The translations under genes and the position numbers were made by a program. 60,917 bases of DNA from Flavobacteriales bacterium (GTDB lineage: Bacteria; Bacteroidota; Bacteroidia; Flavobacteriales; Flavobacteriaceae): the NCBI GenBank assembly GCA_004213645.1, contig SGZF01000006.1, forward strand, positions 1 to 60,917. Direction: 5' to 3'. The notes under the pieces are model-generated. The model was not told the origin of the DNA. It saw only the letters and a list, made by a program, of their open reading frames with translations, and made no database searches. Numbering within the stretch: the first letter of the stretch is position 1; every line of letters starts with the position of its first letter. Positions 45,022 through 55,800 of the stretch are shown piece by piece.

Positions 45022-45882
45022 TTATTCATATTTACGAAGAGGTCTATTTTGAATTAAATCTATATAAAGATTGACATTTTTCTTTAAATCTTTTCTATGT
45101 GTTATAAAATCAATAAATCCTTTTTCAAGTAAAAACTCGCTTTTTTGAAACCCTTCAGGTAAATCCTTACCAGTAGTATCTTTAACTACTCTAGGACCAG
45201 CAAATGCAATTAGTGCTTTAGGTTCAGCTATATTAATATCTCCAAGCATTGCAAAAGAAGCAGTAGTTCCGCCAGTGGTTGGATCTGTACATAATGATAT
45301 ATATGGGAGTTTTGCCTCGGATAAATCATTTAATCTTGCTGAAGTCTTTGCCATCTGCATCAATGAAGTAGCAGATTCCATCATTCGAGCACCTCCTGAT
45401 TTTGAAATAATAATCAATGGACATTTCATTTTAATTGCATAATCTATTGATATTGAAATTTTTTCTCCAACTACAGATCCCATAGAGCCACCAATAAATT
45501 TAAAGTCCATGCATGCTATTACAACATTTTTGCCAAATGATTTACCATATCCAACTCTAATTGCATCCTTAAGCTTTGTTTTATCCTGCGCATCTTTCAA
45601 CCTATCTGAATATTTTTTTTGATCATTAAATTTTAAAAAATCAGTTGATGTGATTTTGGAACCCAATTCTTTAAATTTATTGTCAAAAAGAATTTCAAAA
45701 TATTCTTTACTCCCAATATGAACATGATAGTCATCTTCTGGACTAACATACATATTGTTAGCAAGCTCTTGTGTTTCTATTACTTTTCCAGTTGGAGTTT
45801 TATACCAAAGACCTGCAGGAATATCTTTTTTTTCTTCAGTTTTAGTATTAATATTTTTATTTGTTCTTTTGAACCAACTCAT
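45022..45882 (-). CDS. accD: Acetyl-CoA carboxylase carboxyltransferase, beta subunit
   Basis: Carboxyltransferase subunit making malonyl-CoA for fatty acid synthesis. Crotonase-like core: [19 protein letters not shown] near 122-140, [12 protein letters not shown], and [19 protein letters not shown] near 192-210. The N-terminal module keeps the family layout ([36 protein letters not shown]). However, all four zinc-binding Cys of E. coli AccD are missing, which I believe is general in flavobacteria. The alpha subunit is elsewhere. It follows fbaA by 11 bases. Confidence 0.94.
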   Translation of the reverse strand: MSWFKRTNKNINTKTEEKKDIPAGLWYKTPTGKVIETQELANNMYVSPEDDYHVHIGSKEYFEILFDNKFKELGSKITSTDFLKFNDQKKYSDRLKDAQDKTKLKDAIRVGYGKSFGKNVVIACMDFKFIGGSMGSVVGEKISISIDYAIKMKCPLIIISKSGGARMMESATSLMQMAKTSARLNDLSEAKLPYISLCTDPTTGGTTASFAMLGDINIAEPKALIAFAGPRVVKDTTGKDLPEGFQKSEFLLEKGFIDFITHRKDLKKNVNLYIDLIQNRPLRKYE

Positions 45883-45893
45883 CTTCTTTCAAT

Positions 45894-46952
45894 TTAATCT
45901 AAGGTATTGATATTATTTAAGTCTTCAAAAGCTTTAATTAACCTAGCTTTAAAAGTCTTTTCACCTTGTCTTAGCCATGCTCTTGGGTCGTAGAATTTTT
46001 TATTAGGATTCTCATCTCCTTCAGGATTTCCTATTTGGGACATAAGGTATTCTTTTTTTTCAATCATATAATCTCTAATACCTTCTGTAAAAGCAAATTG
46101 AAGATCTGTATCAATATTCATTTTAATAACGCCATAATCAATAGCCTCTCTGATTTCATTAACTGAAGAACCTGAACCTCCATGAAAAACAAAATCAAGA
46201 GAGTTTTCAGGTATATTAAATTTGTTTGAAACATATTCTTGAGAGTTTTTAAGAATTTTAGGAGTTAGTTTTACATTGCCAGGTTTATATACTCCATGAA
46301 CATTTCCAAAAGCTGCAGCTATCATAAAGTTATCACTAATAGATATAAGCTCAGAATAAGCATAGGCTACTTCCTCAGGCTGTGTATATAATTTTGATGA
46401 ATCTATGTCAGTATTATCAACACCATCTTCTTCACCACCTGTTACTCCAAGCTCAATTTCTAGTGTCATATCAAGATCTGACATCCTTTTAAGATATTCT
46501 TTACAAATACTAATATTTTCTTCAATTGGTTCTTCTGAAAGATCAATCATATGAGATGAAAATAGTGGATATCCATTTTTTTTATGAAAATCCTTCCCAT
46601 ATTCGAGTAATCCATCTATCCATGGAAGTAATTTCTTCGAGCAATGATCAGTATGAATTACTACTTTAGAATTATACTCATCAATAACTTTGTGAATGTG
46701 GTATGCACCAGCAATCGATCCTGATATTGATGAGTTAAAACCATTATTTGGCATACCTTTTCCAGCAATAAATTGAGAACCACCACTAGAAAATTGAATT
46801 ATAACTGGACTATTAAGCTCAGATGCAGTTTCTAGTACTGAGTTTATAGTATTTGTTCCAGATACATTAATTGCTGGTAAGGCAAATTTTTTCTTTTTAG
46901 CAAGTTTATAAATTTGCTGATTTTGTGTTCCGTAGAGAAAATTATTTTTCAA
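45894..46952 (-). CDS. fbaA: Fructose-bisphosphate aldolase, class II
   Basis: Zinc aldolase of glycolysis and gluconeogenesis. Metal-site and active-site motifs: HTDHCSKKLLPWIDG near 100, GGEEDGVDN near 171-179, AFGNVHGVYKPG, FVFHGGSGSS near 258-267, and INIDTD-like MNIDTDLQFA. 352 residues, typical for the long class II A type. The start is TTG, with no in-frame ATG upstream. It has its own TATTTTTG promoter and is followed by accD. Confidence 0.95.
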   Translation of the reverse strand: MKNNFLYGTQNQQIYKLAKKKKFALPAINVSGTNTINSVLETASELNSPVIIQFSSGGSQFIAGKGMPNNGFNSSISGSIAGAYHIHKVIDEYNSKVVIHTDHCSKKLLPWIDGLLEYGKDFHKKNGYPLFSSHMIDLSEEPIEENISICKEYLKRMSDLDMTLEIELGVTGGEEDGVDNTDIDSSKLYTQPEEVAYAYSELISISDNFMIAAAFGNVHGVYKPGNVKLTPKILKNSQEYVSNKFNIPENSLDFVFHGGSGSSVNEIREAIDYGVIKMNIDTDLQFAFTEGIRDYMIEKKEYLMSQIGNPEGDENPNKKFYDPRAWLRQGEKTFKARLIKAFEDLNNINTLD

Positions 46953-46975
46953 GATTAATGTTTGTTAAATTTTGT

Positions 46976-46983
46976 CAAAAATA
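46976..46983 (-). promoter_or_regulatory. -7 promoter element for fbaA-accD
   Basis: The minus strand reads TATTTTTG in the 43-base gap between the tamL-like gene and fbaA, 23 bases before the fbaA TTG start. Confidence 0.55.
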
Positions 46984-46995
46984 TTAAACTTATTT

Positions 46996-49512
46996 TTAAA
47001 ATGGGTAATTAATTCCAATATTAAATACAGCTTTGTTAAGGCTGAAATCTTTGAACCACCTATTATTTTTCTCATTAGCTGGGTTGTATGTTTTAAAACC
47101 TGTATCTAATCTTAAAACAAAAAAATTAAAATCATATCTTAAACCAAACCCTGATCCAATTGCTAATTCACTTAAATCTGATAGTCCGTTAAATTTCATT
47201 GATTCATCATCAATATTATCATTAACATTCCAGATATTTCCTAAATCAATAAAAAATGCACCATTAAGATTTCCTGAAATTTTATTTCTATACTCAAAAT
47301 TAAATGCAACTTTGAAGTTAGCTTCATTAAACTCATTAATATTATTACTGCTTCCCGGTCCAAGCTTATATGCCTTCCAAGCTCTATTGTCATTTGATCC
47401 TCCCGCATAGTATGATCGAGTAAATGGAATATAATTTGAGTTTCCATATGGTATAGCAATACCTGTAAATGCTCTTAACGCAAAAACATTTCCATTATCA
47501 AGTAAAAAATGTTTTATATAATTAACTTCAACTTTAGTATACTGTGAGGGTAAAATATTTGAAATTTCAACTTTATTGTTAGAGTTTAAATTTCCACCTC
47601 TTAATAATTCGTTAAATAGATTCCCAACCATTTCAAATTTAAATCTTAATTGAGAAAAATCTTCATCTAAAAAGTTTTCTTGAGTATTTTTGTTTAGTGT
47701 AAATGAAGATCCAACAATTAAATTATTTTCAGTTAATCTTTCCTTTCTTTCAAGAATTGAACTTACATCTTTATAAAATTCTGTATCGTTATTTAATGTT
47801 GTTTGATTGCTAAGAACTTGAGTCATGAATGAATTGGATCCTTCGGGAATTGTTAAGTCACCATTCTGATTAACAAGAGACTCATCAAGATTATATAAAG
47901 ATGCTATATAGTTTAATTTATCATATGAGTTCTTGTATACATTAAAGTAATTAGATATATTTTGATTATTTACATATTCAAAATCTAAAAATTTAAAATT
48001 TATCCTTGTGTATCTAGAAGGATTCCAATTAACTTCATATACACCACTATAATACTGTTTATCTAATCCAATATTCTTTTGAACGGTAGAACCAATTATT
48101 AGATTGGTTAAAGGATTCATTTCTTTTTTTATAAATTTCTCTGTGTTAAAAGGGAGAATTACTCTAGGAATTCTCAGGTTAAGATTTCCTCCTAATTCAA
48201 ATAAATTAAAAAAAGTATCATCAGGATTGCCAATATCTCTGGATGATCCAATAGAATTATTAAGATTTAATGATAAATTTTCGGTACCTCTAAAAATATT
48301 TCTAATGTTAAAATTAGTACCAAATGAAATACCAAAGTCTTCAATATTAGAATGAGTAAAATCTAGATCAAATCCGAGGCTAAATCTATCTCTAGGTAGA
48401 AGATAGATTGAAGCATTAATAGAATCCTTAACCTCATCTAAAATAATTCTTGGATATTTAAATGCTCCAGAATTCGAAAAGTATCGTGAAGTTAGAAGCC
48501 TTTTATTTTCATTATAATTCTCTCCTTTTTGAAAAAAAATTGGTTCTGTTAGAGATTTAGGAGAATAATTAAGAATACCTTTAGAGAAAATTTTAACTCC
48601 CTTATATTCAATTGAGTCTGTATATGAATCTATATTAGATAGTTCATTTATCGATTCAACAAATATATTTATATCTTTTATTTTTTTAATCTTATATATA
48701 TCTGATTCATTTTGATTATTAATGTTTAACACTAAGGGTATTTTCTTTTTTAATCCTGAGCTATCAATTAAAACATTATAATTAATACTTCTTTGTTGAA
48801 AATTATAAATACCATTGTTTTTGAATAAGTTAATAAGCCTATCTCTTTCAAGGATAAGCTTATTTATTGAGAAATATTCTTCCTGTTTGAGATAACTCTC
48901 TTTAGAACTATTTCTAATTAATGAATCAATATCTTTTGACTTAACATTAATTCTTATAGAATCGATTAGATATCTTTGATTCTTTAAAACTTTATATTTT
49001 AAAACAACTTGATTATTAGATATAATAGTATCAACTATAATTTTTGAGTCAAAATAACCCTCATTCTTATAGTATTGTTCAAGTCTTTGAATATTATTAT
49101 TAACCTTAACTTCTGATAATCTTACAGGTTTTGTTCCTAAATTTTTAAGAAAATTATTAAATGATTTATTGTAATTCTTTAACTGAATTACTTGTTTGTT
49201 TGATAATATTTTATTGAGTTTTTTGTTTCTGTTGGGTCTTTTATTTATCCATAATTCAAAATTATCATCTGGATTTTCACTTGCAAGGTTATAGACATAT
49301 AGACCAATAGGATAACCAAATAATTTACCTGATATTGAGGATGGTTGAATAAGAAATCTTTCAGGACTTCTTTTAACTAGACTATCATTAATTTCAAAAA
49401 GATTTTTTGTGAGAATAGGCTCATTATATTTTTCATAAATATTTGAGCTACAACCATTAACAATGATTATTAAAAATAAATTAATTATGAAAAAATACTT
49501 TTTTGAAAGCAA
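46996..49512 (-). CDS. BamA/TamA-family outer-membrane protein with lipoprotein signal (TamL-like)
   Basis: Omp85-superfamily barrel of 838 residues, expected to help insert proteins into or export them to the outer membrane. A hydrophobic signal ends in the lipobox VNGC (Cys21), so the N-terminus is probably lipidated, as described for TamL of Bacteroidota. The middle part has POTRA-like stretches (YYKNEGYFDSKII near 145; LFKNNGIYNFQQR near 230). The barrel has the GLRYDFNFFVLRLDTGFKTYNP block, and the protein ends with a C-terminal beta-signal ending in Phe (NIGINYPF). The start is TTG; the upstream in-frame ATG is followed at once by a stop. No tamB gene lies next to it here. Confidence 0.88.
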   Translation of the reverse strand: MLSKKYFFIINLFLIIIVNGCSSNIYEKYNEPILTKNLFEINDSLVKRSPERFLIQPSSISGKLFGYPIGLYVYNLASENPDDNFELWINKRPNRNKKLNKILSNKQVIQLKNYNKSFNNFLKNLGTKPVRLSEVKVNNNIQRLEQYYKNEGYFDSKIIVDTIISNNQVVLKYKVLKNQRYLIDSIRINVKSKDIDSLIRNSSKESYLKQEEYFSINKLILERDRLINLFKNNGIYNFQQRSINYNVLIDSSGLKKKIPLVLNINNQNESDIYKIKKIKDINIFVESINELSNIDSYTDSIEYKGVKIFSKGILNYSPKSLTEPIFFQKGENYNENKRLLTSRYFSNSGAFKYPRIILDEVKDSINASIYLLPRDRFSLGFDLDFTHSNIEDFGISFGTNFNIRNIFRGTENLSLNLNNSIGSSRDIGNPDDTFFNLFELGGNLNLRIPRVILPFNTEKFIKKEMNPLTNLIIGSTVQKNIGLDKQYYSGVYEVNWNPSRYTRINFKFLDFEYVNNQNISNYFNVYKNSYDKLNYIASLYNLDESLVNQNGDLTIPEGSNSFMTQVLSNQTTLNNDTEFYKDVSSILERKERLTENNLIVGSSFTLNKNTQENFLDEDFSQLRFKFEMVGNLFNELLRGGNLNSNNKVEISNILPSQYTKVEVNYIKHFLLDNGNVFALRAFTGIAIPYGNSNYIPFTRSYYAGGSNDNRAWKAYKLGPGSSNNINEFNEANFKVAFNFEYRNKISGNLNGAFFIDLGNIWNVNDNIDDESMKFNGLSDLSELAIGSGFGLRYDFNFFVLRLDTGFKTYNPANEKNNRWFKDFSLNKAVFNIGINYPF

Positions 49513-49544
49513 CTTTAGTTTTTTACTAAATTACATTTTTTAGA

Positions 49545-50288
49545 TTAATAATTTCTTTGTCTAGTTATTTCAAAAGCCACTGCAGAGAAAGCAACTGAAA
49601 CATTTAAAGAGTCAATCTTTTCACTAATTGGGATCTTAAGTGTTTCATTTGATAAATTTATTATGCTCTTTGAGATGCCTTTATCCTCTGAACCTAATAT
49701 GATTGCTAAAGATTTTGTAAAGTCAAATTCATAAATCGGTTTATTAGCTTTTTCAGACATACCTACTATTTTAATGTCTAACGAATTTAGATGCATTATT
49801 GCATCCTTTAAATTACTAACTCTTGCTATTGGTATTTTAAAAACACCTCCAGAAGAGGCTTTAACAACCTCAGAATTTATTGGTGCTGAATTATTTTGAG
49901 CGATAACTATTCCACTGATGTTTGCAGCAACTGAGGTTCTTATTATTGCGCCAAAATTTCTTGTGTCTGTAATTCCATCTAACAAAAGATAGGTTTGAGA
50001 TATATCTTTCTGATATGTTGATTCTAGTAATTCCTCAATTGACAGAAGTGATACAGGTGAGAGTATTGCTACTGCACCTTGATGATTTTTATCTGAAAAC
50101 TTTCTAAACTTTTCTTTAGGTACATATGAAAATTTAATACTTTTTCTTTCTAATAACTTCAATAATGAGCTAAACAAACTGCTTTGATTAGAATTAGATT
50201 TAAGTAAATAAACTTTACTTATATCCTTTGATGATTCTATTGCTTCAATTATGCTTCGAATTCCGTAAATCTCAACTTGTTCTTTCAT
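49545..50288 (-). CDS. rlmB: TrmH-family 23S rRNA 2'-O-methyltransferase (RlmB-like)
   Basis: SPOUT-fold methyltransferase, expected to methylate G2251 of 23S rRNA. The N-terminal substrate-binding domain is followed by motif 1 LDGITDTRNFGAIIRTS near 103-119, motif 2 ILGSEDKGIS near 197-206, and motif 3 IPISEKIDSLNVSVAFSAVAFE near 220-240. 247 residues. Which rRNA or tRNA site it modifies cannot be proved from the sequence. It is upstream of the TamL-like gene by 32 bases, a common neighbour pair in flavobacteria. Confidence 0.9.
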   Translation of the reverse strand: MKEQVEIYGIRSIIEAIESSKDISKVYLLKSNSNQSSLFSSLLKLLERKSIKFSYVPKEKFRKFSDKNHQGAVAILSPVSLLSIEELLESTYQKDISQTYLLLDGITDTRNFGAIIRTSVAANISGIVIAQNNSAPINSEVVKASSGGVFKIPIARVSNLKDAIMHLNSLDIKIVGMSEKANKPIYEFDFTKSLAIILGSEDKGISKSIINLSNETLKIPISEKIDSLNVSVAFSAVAFEITRQRNY

Positions 50289-50292
50289 ATGT

Positions 50293-50324
50293 AAAAAAAA
50301 AGGAGGTTTAAAAAACCTCCTTTT
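50293..50324 (-). terminator. Intrinsic terminator of susCD operon 2
   Basis: Stem AAAAGGAGGTTT (50298-50309) with AAACCTCCTTTT (50313-50324), loop AAA, then a run of nine U on the minus strand (50293-50301). It stops minus-strand transcripts that leave the lipoprotein gene at 50348, just before rlmB. Confidence 0.85.
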
Positions 50325-50347
50325 AAGTTAATAATTATTTGATAATG

Positions 50348-51211
50348 TTAGAAACAGATATTCAAATCTTTATTCGTCTCAGAAGGACTTGTTCCATCTG
50401 AAAGAGCTGTTTGAGCATTATTACCATTAACATCAACAAATTCTAGTTGATAAGTTACCTCACTATCCCATGCACCTCCTTGGAAGGAAATGTTTAGTGT
50501 TTGAGTACCATCAAGCGTAAATGATGTACTTGCTGATGCTCCACTACTGAAGCCAAATACATTATCTACTCCATCAATTGTATAAGTAACTGTTGCACCA
50601 TTCCAACCATCACCCCAGCTATCCTGTCCATTTAGTGTGTAAGATCCAGCTGGAGGAGTTCCACCTGCAGGTACTTTACAGCCAATTACTACAGCATATC
50701 TATATGGAGAATTCCAATAAAATTGTGTCACCGAACCGGTAACATTGTTTCTTGAAAATGTTCTACCATCAGTTAGGGTCATAACAAATCTAAAAGTTAC
50801 AACGTCATTTCCAGAGAAACTCGAAATTCCCATTGTTGACAACGCTTGATTAAGGGTAACAGAAACATCAAACCTAGGAAGTCCAAATTCACCATCGTAC
50901 ATGTCGGACAATGCCCAAGATTGATGAAGTGATTCTGATCCTCCGTTCATAGATAATAAAAGATCTACTTTTGAAACTAAATCAATAGTTTCCGCATGAG
51001 GCTCTAATGTAGCTGTCCAAATTGATGACTCTGGAGTTGATGCTTGATATTCACCTACTTGAGTAATCATTCTCAATATAGTGCCATATTCAAAATTATT
51101 AAACATGTAATCAATCATCATTTCCTCTCCCATGTATTCATCACGAAAGTCAGTTTTAGCACATGATGAAACTAAAATTATTAAACTAAGATATATATAT
51201 ATTTTTTTCAT
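50348..51211 (-). CDS. SusCD-associated lipoprotein with SWGDGWNGA-type C-terminal domain
   Basis: Not a family I can name. Signal LSLIILVSSC gives a lipidated Cys at about 17. Residues 100-180 form a domain shared with the lipoprotein at 56376-57257: FDVSVTLNQALSTMGIS, VTFRFVMTLTDGRTFSRNNVTG and YAVVIGC. The C-terminal part (about 190-287) is a beta-rich domain starting SYTLNGQDSWGDGWNGATV; this kind of motif recurs in secreted Bacteroidota proteins. It lies 11 bases after a susD gene and takes the place of SusE/SusF, so it is probably a surface-exposed ligand-binding partner. Substrate unknown. Confidence 0.7.
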   Translation of the reverse strand: MKKIYIYLSLIILVSSCAKTDFRDEYMGEEMMIDYMFNNFEYGTILRMITQVGEYQASTPESSIWTATLEPHAETIDLVSKVDLLLSMNGGSESLHQSWALSDMYDGEFGLPRFDVSVTLNQALSTMGISSFSGNDVVTFRFVMTLTDGRTFSRNNVTGSVTQFYWNSPYRYAVVIGCKVPAGGTPPAGSYTLNGQDSWGDGWNGATVTYTIDGVDNVFGFSSGASASTSFTLDGTQTLNISFQGGAWDSEVTYQLEFVDVNGNNAQTALSDGTSPSETNKDLNICF

Positions 51212-51222
51212 AGTGTTTATTT

Positions 51223-52821
51223 TTAGTCGACCGAAGGGCCATTAGTATTCCAAAATACTCTTTGTGCTAAATCAGTTTTCTGATTAACATTTGAGTTTCT
51301 ACCAGCATGATTACTTGGATAAAACATAGATAAAGGAAATTGTCCAGGGTTCAGCTCAATAGTTGGCTGAAGATTCTTAGGATATCCTGTTCTTCTATAC
51401 AAGTTATATGCATCTATTCCATTCCCAACTTGAGTTATCATAAACTCTTCTGCCCACATTTCTAGCTTACCATCTAAAGAGGCAGCTGTCCATTCAGAGG
51501 CAAAGGCAGCAATGTATTCGTCAATATCTGCTTGAGATATATCTGGAGCACCTGTAATATCATCTACTTTATTCATAAATGATTCAATTCCAGCTAGTGT
51601 TCCAGCAGTAGGATCACCACCAGTATTTACAGCAACTTCAGCATCGAAGAAGTTCATCCATGATGATAAAATTATAGGTGTAATTCCAGCACCACCGGAT
51701 CCATCATTAAGGTACTGTGGAACAAATTCTCCACTATCGTATGATCCACCAGATGGGTAAATACCAGAAAGAGCTCTTCGAGATTGATCTGGGTTTATAC
51801 CACTATCATCTCCGTGATCTCGTCCCCAATATCCTTCAGGTAATCCGCAATATAATCCATATGCAATTCTGTGAGGCTCAATGAAAAAGCCTGGAACAGC
51901 ACATTGAAGTAAAACTTCATCTGAAGGTGCATCGATTCCTGGTGTATCACCTTGTTGTCTATAAATAAGGTAGTTTATTCTAGGATCTCTAACTCCACCT
52001 CTTCCGACCATTAACCTATTCATAAGCCAATTTGATTGGAAATCTGAGGCACCATTGTCCGTATAATTTGATCTGTAAATAGGAGATCTAGTGTCAGGAT
52101 TGGAAACATTCGTTCCCCATTGGAACTGAAAGTCGTCTGCACTTGAAGTTATATAGTTGCTTATTGAATTATATGATGAGTAATCACCCATATTTAAATA
52201 AGCTTTTTTCTTAATACTGTTAGCGGCTCTTATCCATTTTTGGGCATCACCTCCGTAATACATGTCGTATTGAGGTCCAGAACCACCAGCGTTAAAGTTA
52301 GCAATTGCAGAATCTAATAAGCCTAAAGCAGCTTGATAGACAGCTTGACCTCCATCTGATGATGGATTTAAGTTTTCTGATCCTTGCAATGCTTCAGTGT
52401 AAGGGACATCTCCAAAATAATCTACAAGACTAATATAAATATATGCCTGAAAAACTTCGCCCATACCAACGTAATATGAAAGGGTAGCTTCTTCAGCAAG
52501 AATAGTCATAAGTCTTATGTCTTCCATTATTCCTTGATAAGCGTTAGACCATACACCATCCCATGCAATAGGGGTGTAAGCGTTATCATAATCACGGAAA
52601 AAGTCGTGAAGTTGTCTTGTTAATCTTAATCCAGGACTACCCAATTCATCTACAAAATATGCGAAATCTTCTTGGATTGCATTAATAAATAAATCAGCAC
52701 TTGCCTGGTCTGGTCCTAAAGCATTAGGATTTGCAGTTAAGTCTAGTTCAGTAGTCTCACATGATGTAAAAACTAAAACACCTATTAGAGATAAAATTGA
52801 AAGTTTTGTAAAATTTTTCAT
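51223..52821 (-). CDS. SusD/RagB-family outer-membrane lipoprotein
   Basis: Lid-like nutrient-binding partner of SusC. Signal LSLIGVLVFTSC with lipidated Cys at about 20, followed by ETTELDL, the usual SusD opening. TPR-like helices are visible (LVDYFGDVPYTEAL near 135; GGDAQKWIRAANSIKKKAYL near 188). Further on, GYWGRDHGDDSGINPDQ near 330 and the SGGSYDSGEF region match the sister SusD at 57271. It is close to the SusD-like_2 type rather than classical starch SusD. 532 residues. Between susC (19 bases) and the lipoprotein gene (11 bases). Confidence 0.9.
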   Translation of the reverse strand: MKNFTKLSILSLIGVLVFTSCETTELDLTANPNALGPDQASADLFINAIQEDFAYFVDELGSPGLRLTRQLHDFFRDYDNAYTPIAWDGVWSNAYQGIMEDIRLMTILAEEATLSYYVGMGEVFQAYIYISLVDYFGDVPYTEALQGSENLNPSSDGGQAVYQAALGLLDSAIANFNAGGSGPQYDMYYGGDAQKWIRAANSIKKKAYLNMGDYSSYNSISNYITSSADDFQFQWGTNVSNPDTRSPIYRSNYTDNGASDFQSNWLMNRLMVGRGGVRDPRINYLIYRQQGDTPGIDAPSDEVLLQCAVPGFFIEPHRIAYGLYCGLPEGYWGRDHGDDSGINPDQSRRALSGIYPSGGSYDSGEFVPQYLNDGSGGAGITPIILSSWMNFFDAEVAVNTGGDPTAGTLAGIESFMNKVDDITGAPDISQADIDEYIAAFASEWTAASLDGKLEMWAEEFMITQVGNGIDAYNLYRRTGYPKNLQPTIELNPGQFPLSMFYPSNHAGRNSNVNQKTDLAQRVFWNTNGPSVD

Positions 52822-52840
52822 AATTTTTTAAATTTTATTA

Positions 52841-55800
52841 TTAAAACGTAAATTTTAAACTTACACCATATCTCCTTGCACTTACTCCATTGAAATATTC
52901 AAATCCAGATCCATTTCCTACACCGAGTCCGGCAATGTTTGGATCAAAATTACTTGCTTCAGGCATATTGTATGCATCATACCACAAATTAAAACCTTGT
53001 GCTGAGATTGATGCCATTCCAAATGGTGTTCTTTCCAACCATTCTTTAGGTATATCATATGTTAATGATAATTCACTTAATCTTAGAACACTTGCATCCC
53101 ATGTTTCAAGCTCTGAAGCATAAAATATTGTGCTAAAAGTAAAAGTAGAGGCACCAACCATTTTATTATTTGGAGAAGAATCAGATAATACTCCAGGTAA
53201 TAAAAATGTTAGCTCTCTATTAAAGTTAGGTCCCGCTGTATCAGTAGTTAAACCTCTCGAAAGCATTGTAGAGTTAAATGCAGAGTACATGTCACCTCCG
53301 ATAGTTGCATTAAATAAGAAATTTAACGAAAAATTACCATAAGATATTGTATTGCTAATGTTTGCAATAAAGTCTGGGTTTGAATCCCCAATTAAAGCAT
53401 ATGGATTATTCTTGTAATCAGTATCATTATTTGTAGCATATGTTCCATTACCTTCAACAATTGGAGCACCCTGACTATCTCTAGCCACACTGGTTCCAAT
53501 CATAGATGTAAGTGGAAGGCCAGCAATTGCTGCATTTCCTAGATTAGAAAATCCTGCATAAATAATTTGATCTGTATCATCACCTAAATCTTCAACTATT
53601 GATTGTGAAGACATGTAGTTAAATGTAGTATTCCAATTAAGCTTTTCACCTCTTAGCCAATCAGCAGAAAGATCAATTTCCCAACCTTTTGTGCTTATTT
53701 CACCAATATTTGTGCTTGTTGATGAATATCCAGTTGCTGGATCTAAAGGTCTTGATATAATCAGATCAGTTGTATTTCTATCATAATATGAAACTTCAGC
53801 TGATAATCTGTTATCAAAGAGGTTTGCTTCTATACCAAATTCAAGCTCAGCTAGTAATTCAGGTTTTAAACCTGTATTACCTAATTGTGAACCAGAACTG
53901 TTAGTAATAACATTTGTACCGCCAACTCTAAAGTCTTGAACATCTAAGTTTAATGTAGATGCAATAGGATATCCAGTAGGGAAAGTTGCAGATGTTCCAT
54001 AACTTGCTCTTACTTTAAGGAAATCTATTGGAAGCTCACCAAAATCAAATAAAGAAGTAGGAACTATTGCAATACTAGCAGATGGATAAGTAATTGATCT
54101 AAAATCTTCATAAAGATTCGATACCCAGTCAGTTCTTGTAGCAAGAGTTATGAAAAGGTAATCGTCATAATCAAATGAAGCTTGTCCAAATAAACCAAGT
54201 ATGTTTCTTTTGGAATAGTATTCTATTTCTTCTTGAGAATTAAAGTTATAATGTCTAAATATCCCAAATACATTTTGACCGGTACTTCTAACACCGTTTC
54301 TATCATATTCTACTGAATTTGATGTAGCACCAATATTAAATGTAGCACCCCACAAATCATCGAGTTCATAATCACCATTTATTGATATTTGATGATTAAA
54401 TATAGTGTTAGTATTGTTCCATTTTTCATAAACTCCAGTTCTATCTTCAGTAGTACCTGTTTGTCCACCTTTGTTAGACTGACTTACGTTGTCTTCTGAG
54501 TATACATCATAACCGTATCTATATTGAATATTTAAATTATCATTAAAATCATATTGAATACTAGTTCCACCATATGTTCTTTGTGTGTTTTGTCTATCTT
54601 CAGAATTATTCAAAGTCCATAAAGGATGCTGAATAGCATTACTAGGATAGTAATAAATTGAAGATTTAGTAATTGGATTTTCGTATGGTAATTCAGTAAT
54701 ACTTAATTGACGTGGAGTAAAGAAAACCACATCATAAAGTGAGTTAGCTCCAGCAGTTCCACCATATGCAGATGCAATTGGTGGTGACTTAAATCTAGTA
54801 TTAGAATAATTTAATGTACCATTAACAGTAAGCCTATTTGAAAGCGACATTCTACCACCAAAACTAAGAGTATTTCTTCTTAAGTTGTTATTAGGCGTAA
54901 ATCCTTCATCATCCAAATTTCCATAGTTTACATTGTATGAAATTTTACCGTCGTCACTTTGCCCTCTAAAGTTAACATTTGTATTTAAAATACTTCCTGT
55001 TCTAAACAACTCTTCTACTGAATCTCTAGGAGCCCATTCATATAGGGAATCCATCGAAAGACCAATTAAAGGAAGTAAATCCTTTGGAAGTGCATTATCA
55101 CTTATACTATTTACATAAGGGTGAATAACATATCCTGGTTGACCAGATAGTTCACCATTCAGCGCAATTTGTCTTCCCCATCCAGCAGGTCCTTCTTTAT
55201 CAAAGCTTGGACCCCAGTTTGAAAAGAACCAACCAAAACTTTGGTCAAATCCACCACCATATTGATTTTGATAGTCTGGCTTCATTGCAAGTTCGCTACT
55301 AAAATAAGATGTATTAACTGTTACTTCATTTTTTTGAGCATTTAAGCCAGCAGCAGTTGTACCAGATTTAGTTGTAATTAATATTACACCATTTCTTCCT
55401 TGTGAACCATAAAGAGTTGCAGCAGCAAGTCCTTTAAGTACGTTTACACTTTCTATATTATTAGGGTCTAAATCTAAGAATCTTGAGGAACCATTATTAC
55501 CAGAGGTAAAACCACCCATAGCGTTGGTATCACTTGCAAAAGGGACACCATCCACAACAAATAGCGGTTGATTACTTGAACTAAAGGTACTCAAACCTCT
55601 AATTATAACATTTGTTCCAGATCCAGATAGACCACCTTGATTAGTAACCTGAACACCAGAGGCTTTACCAGATAATATACGTGCTACATCACCGGTAGAT
55701 CTGCTTTCAATTTGACTATTGTCAACTTCAGAAACAGCATACCCAAGTGCACGTTTTTCTCTTGTAATACCTAAACTAGTAACGATTACCTCTTCAAGTT

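Noticed and set aside
47033-47410. 125-residue open frame antisense to the TamL-like gene
   Set aside because: Mirror of the conserved barrel C-terminus on the other strand, with Leu/Pro/Ser-rich translation typical of shadows.
48104-48355. 83-residue open frame antisense to the TamL-like gene
   Set aside because: Shadow of the barrel-coding sequence; low-complexity translation and no promoter.
50302-50308. GGAGG as a ribosome-binding site
   Set aside because: It is one arm of a terminator hairpin next to a U-tract, with no start codon at a suitable distance.
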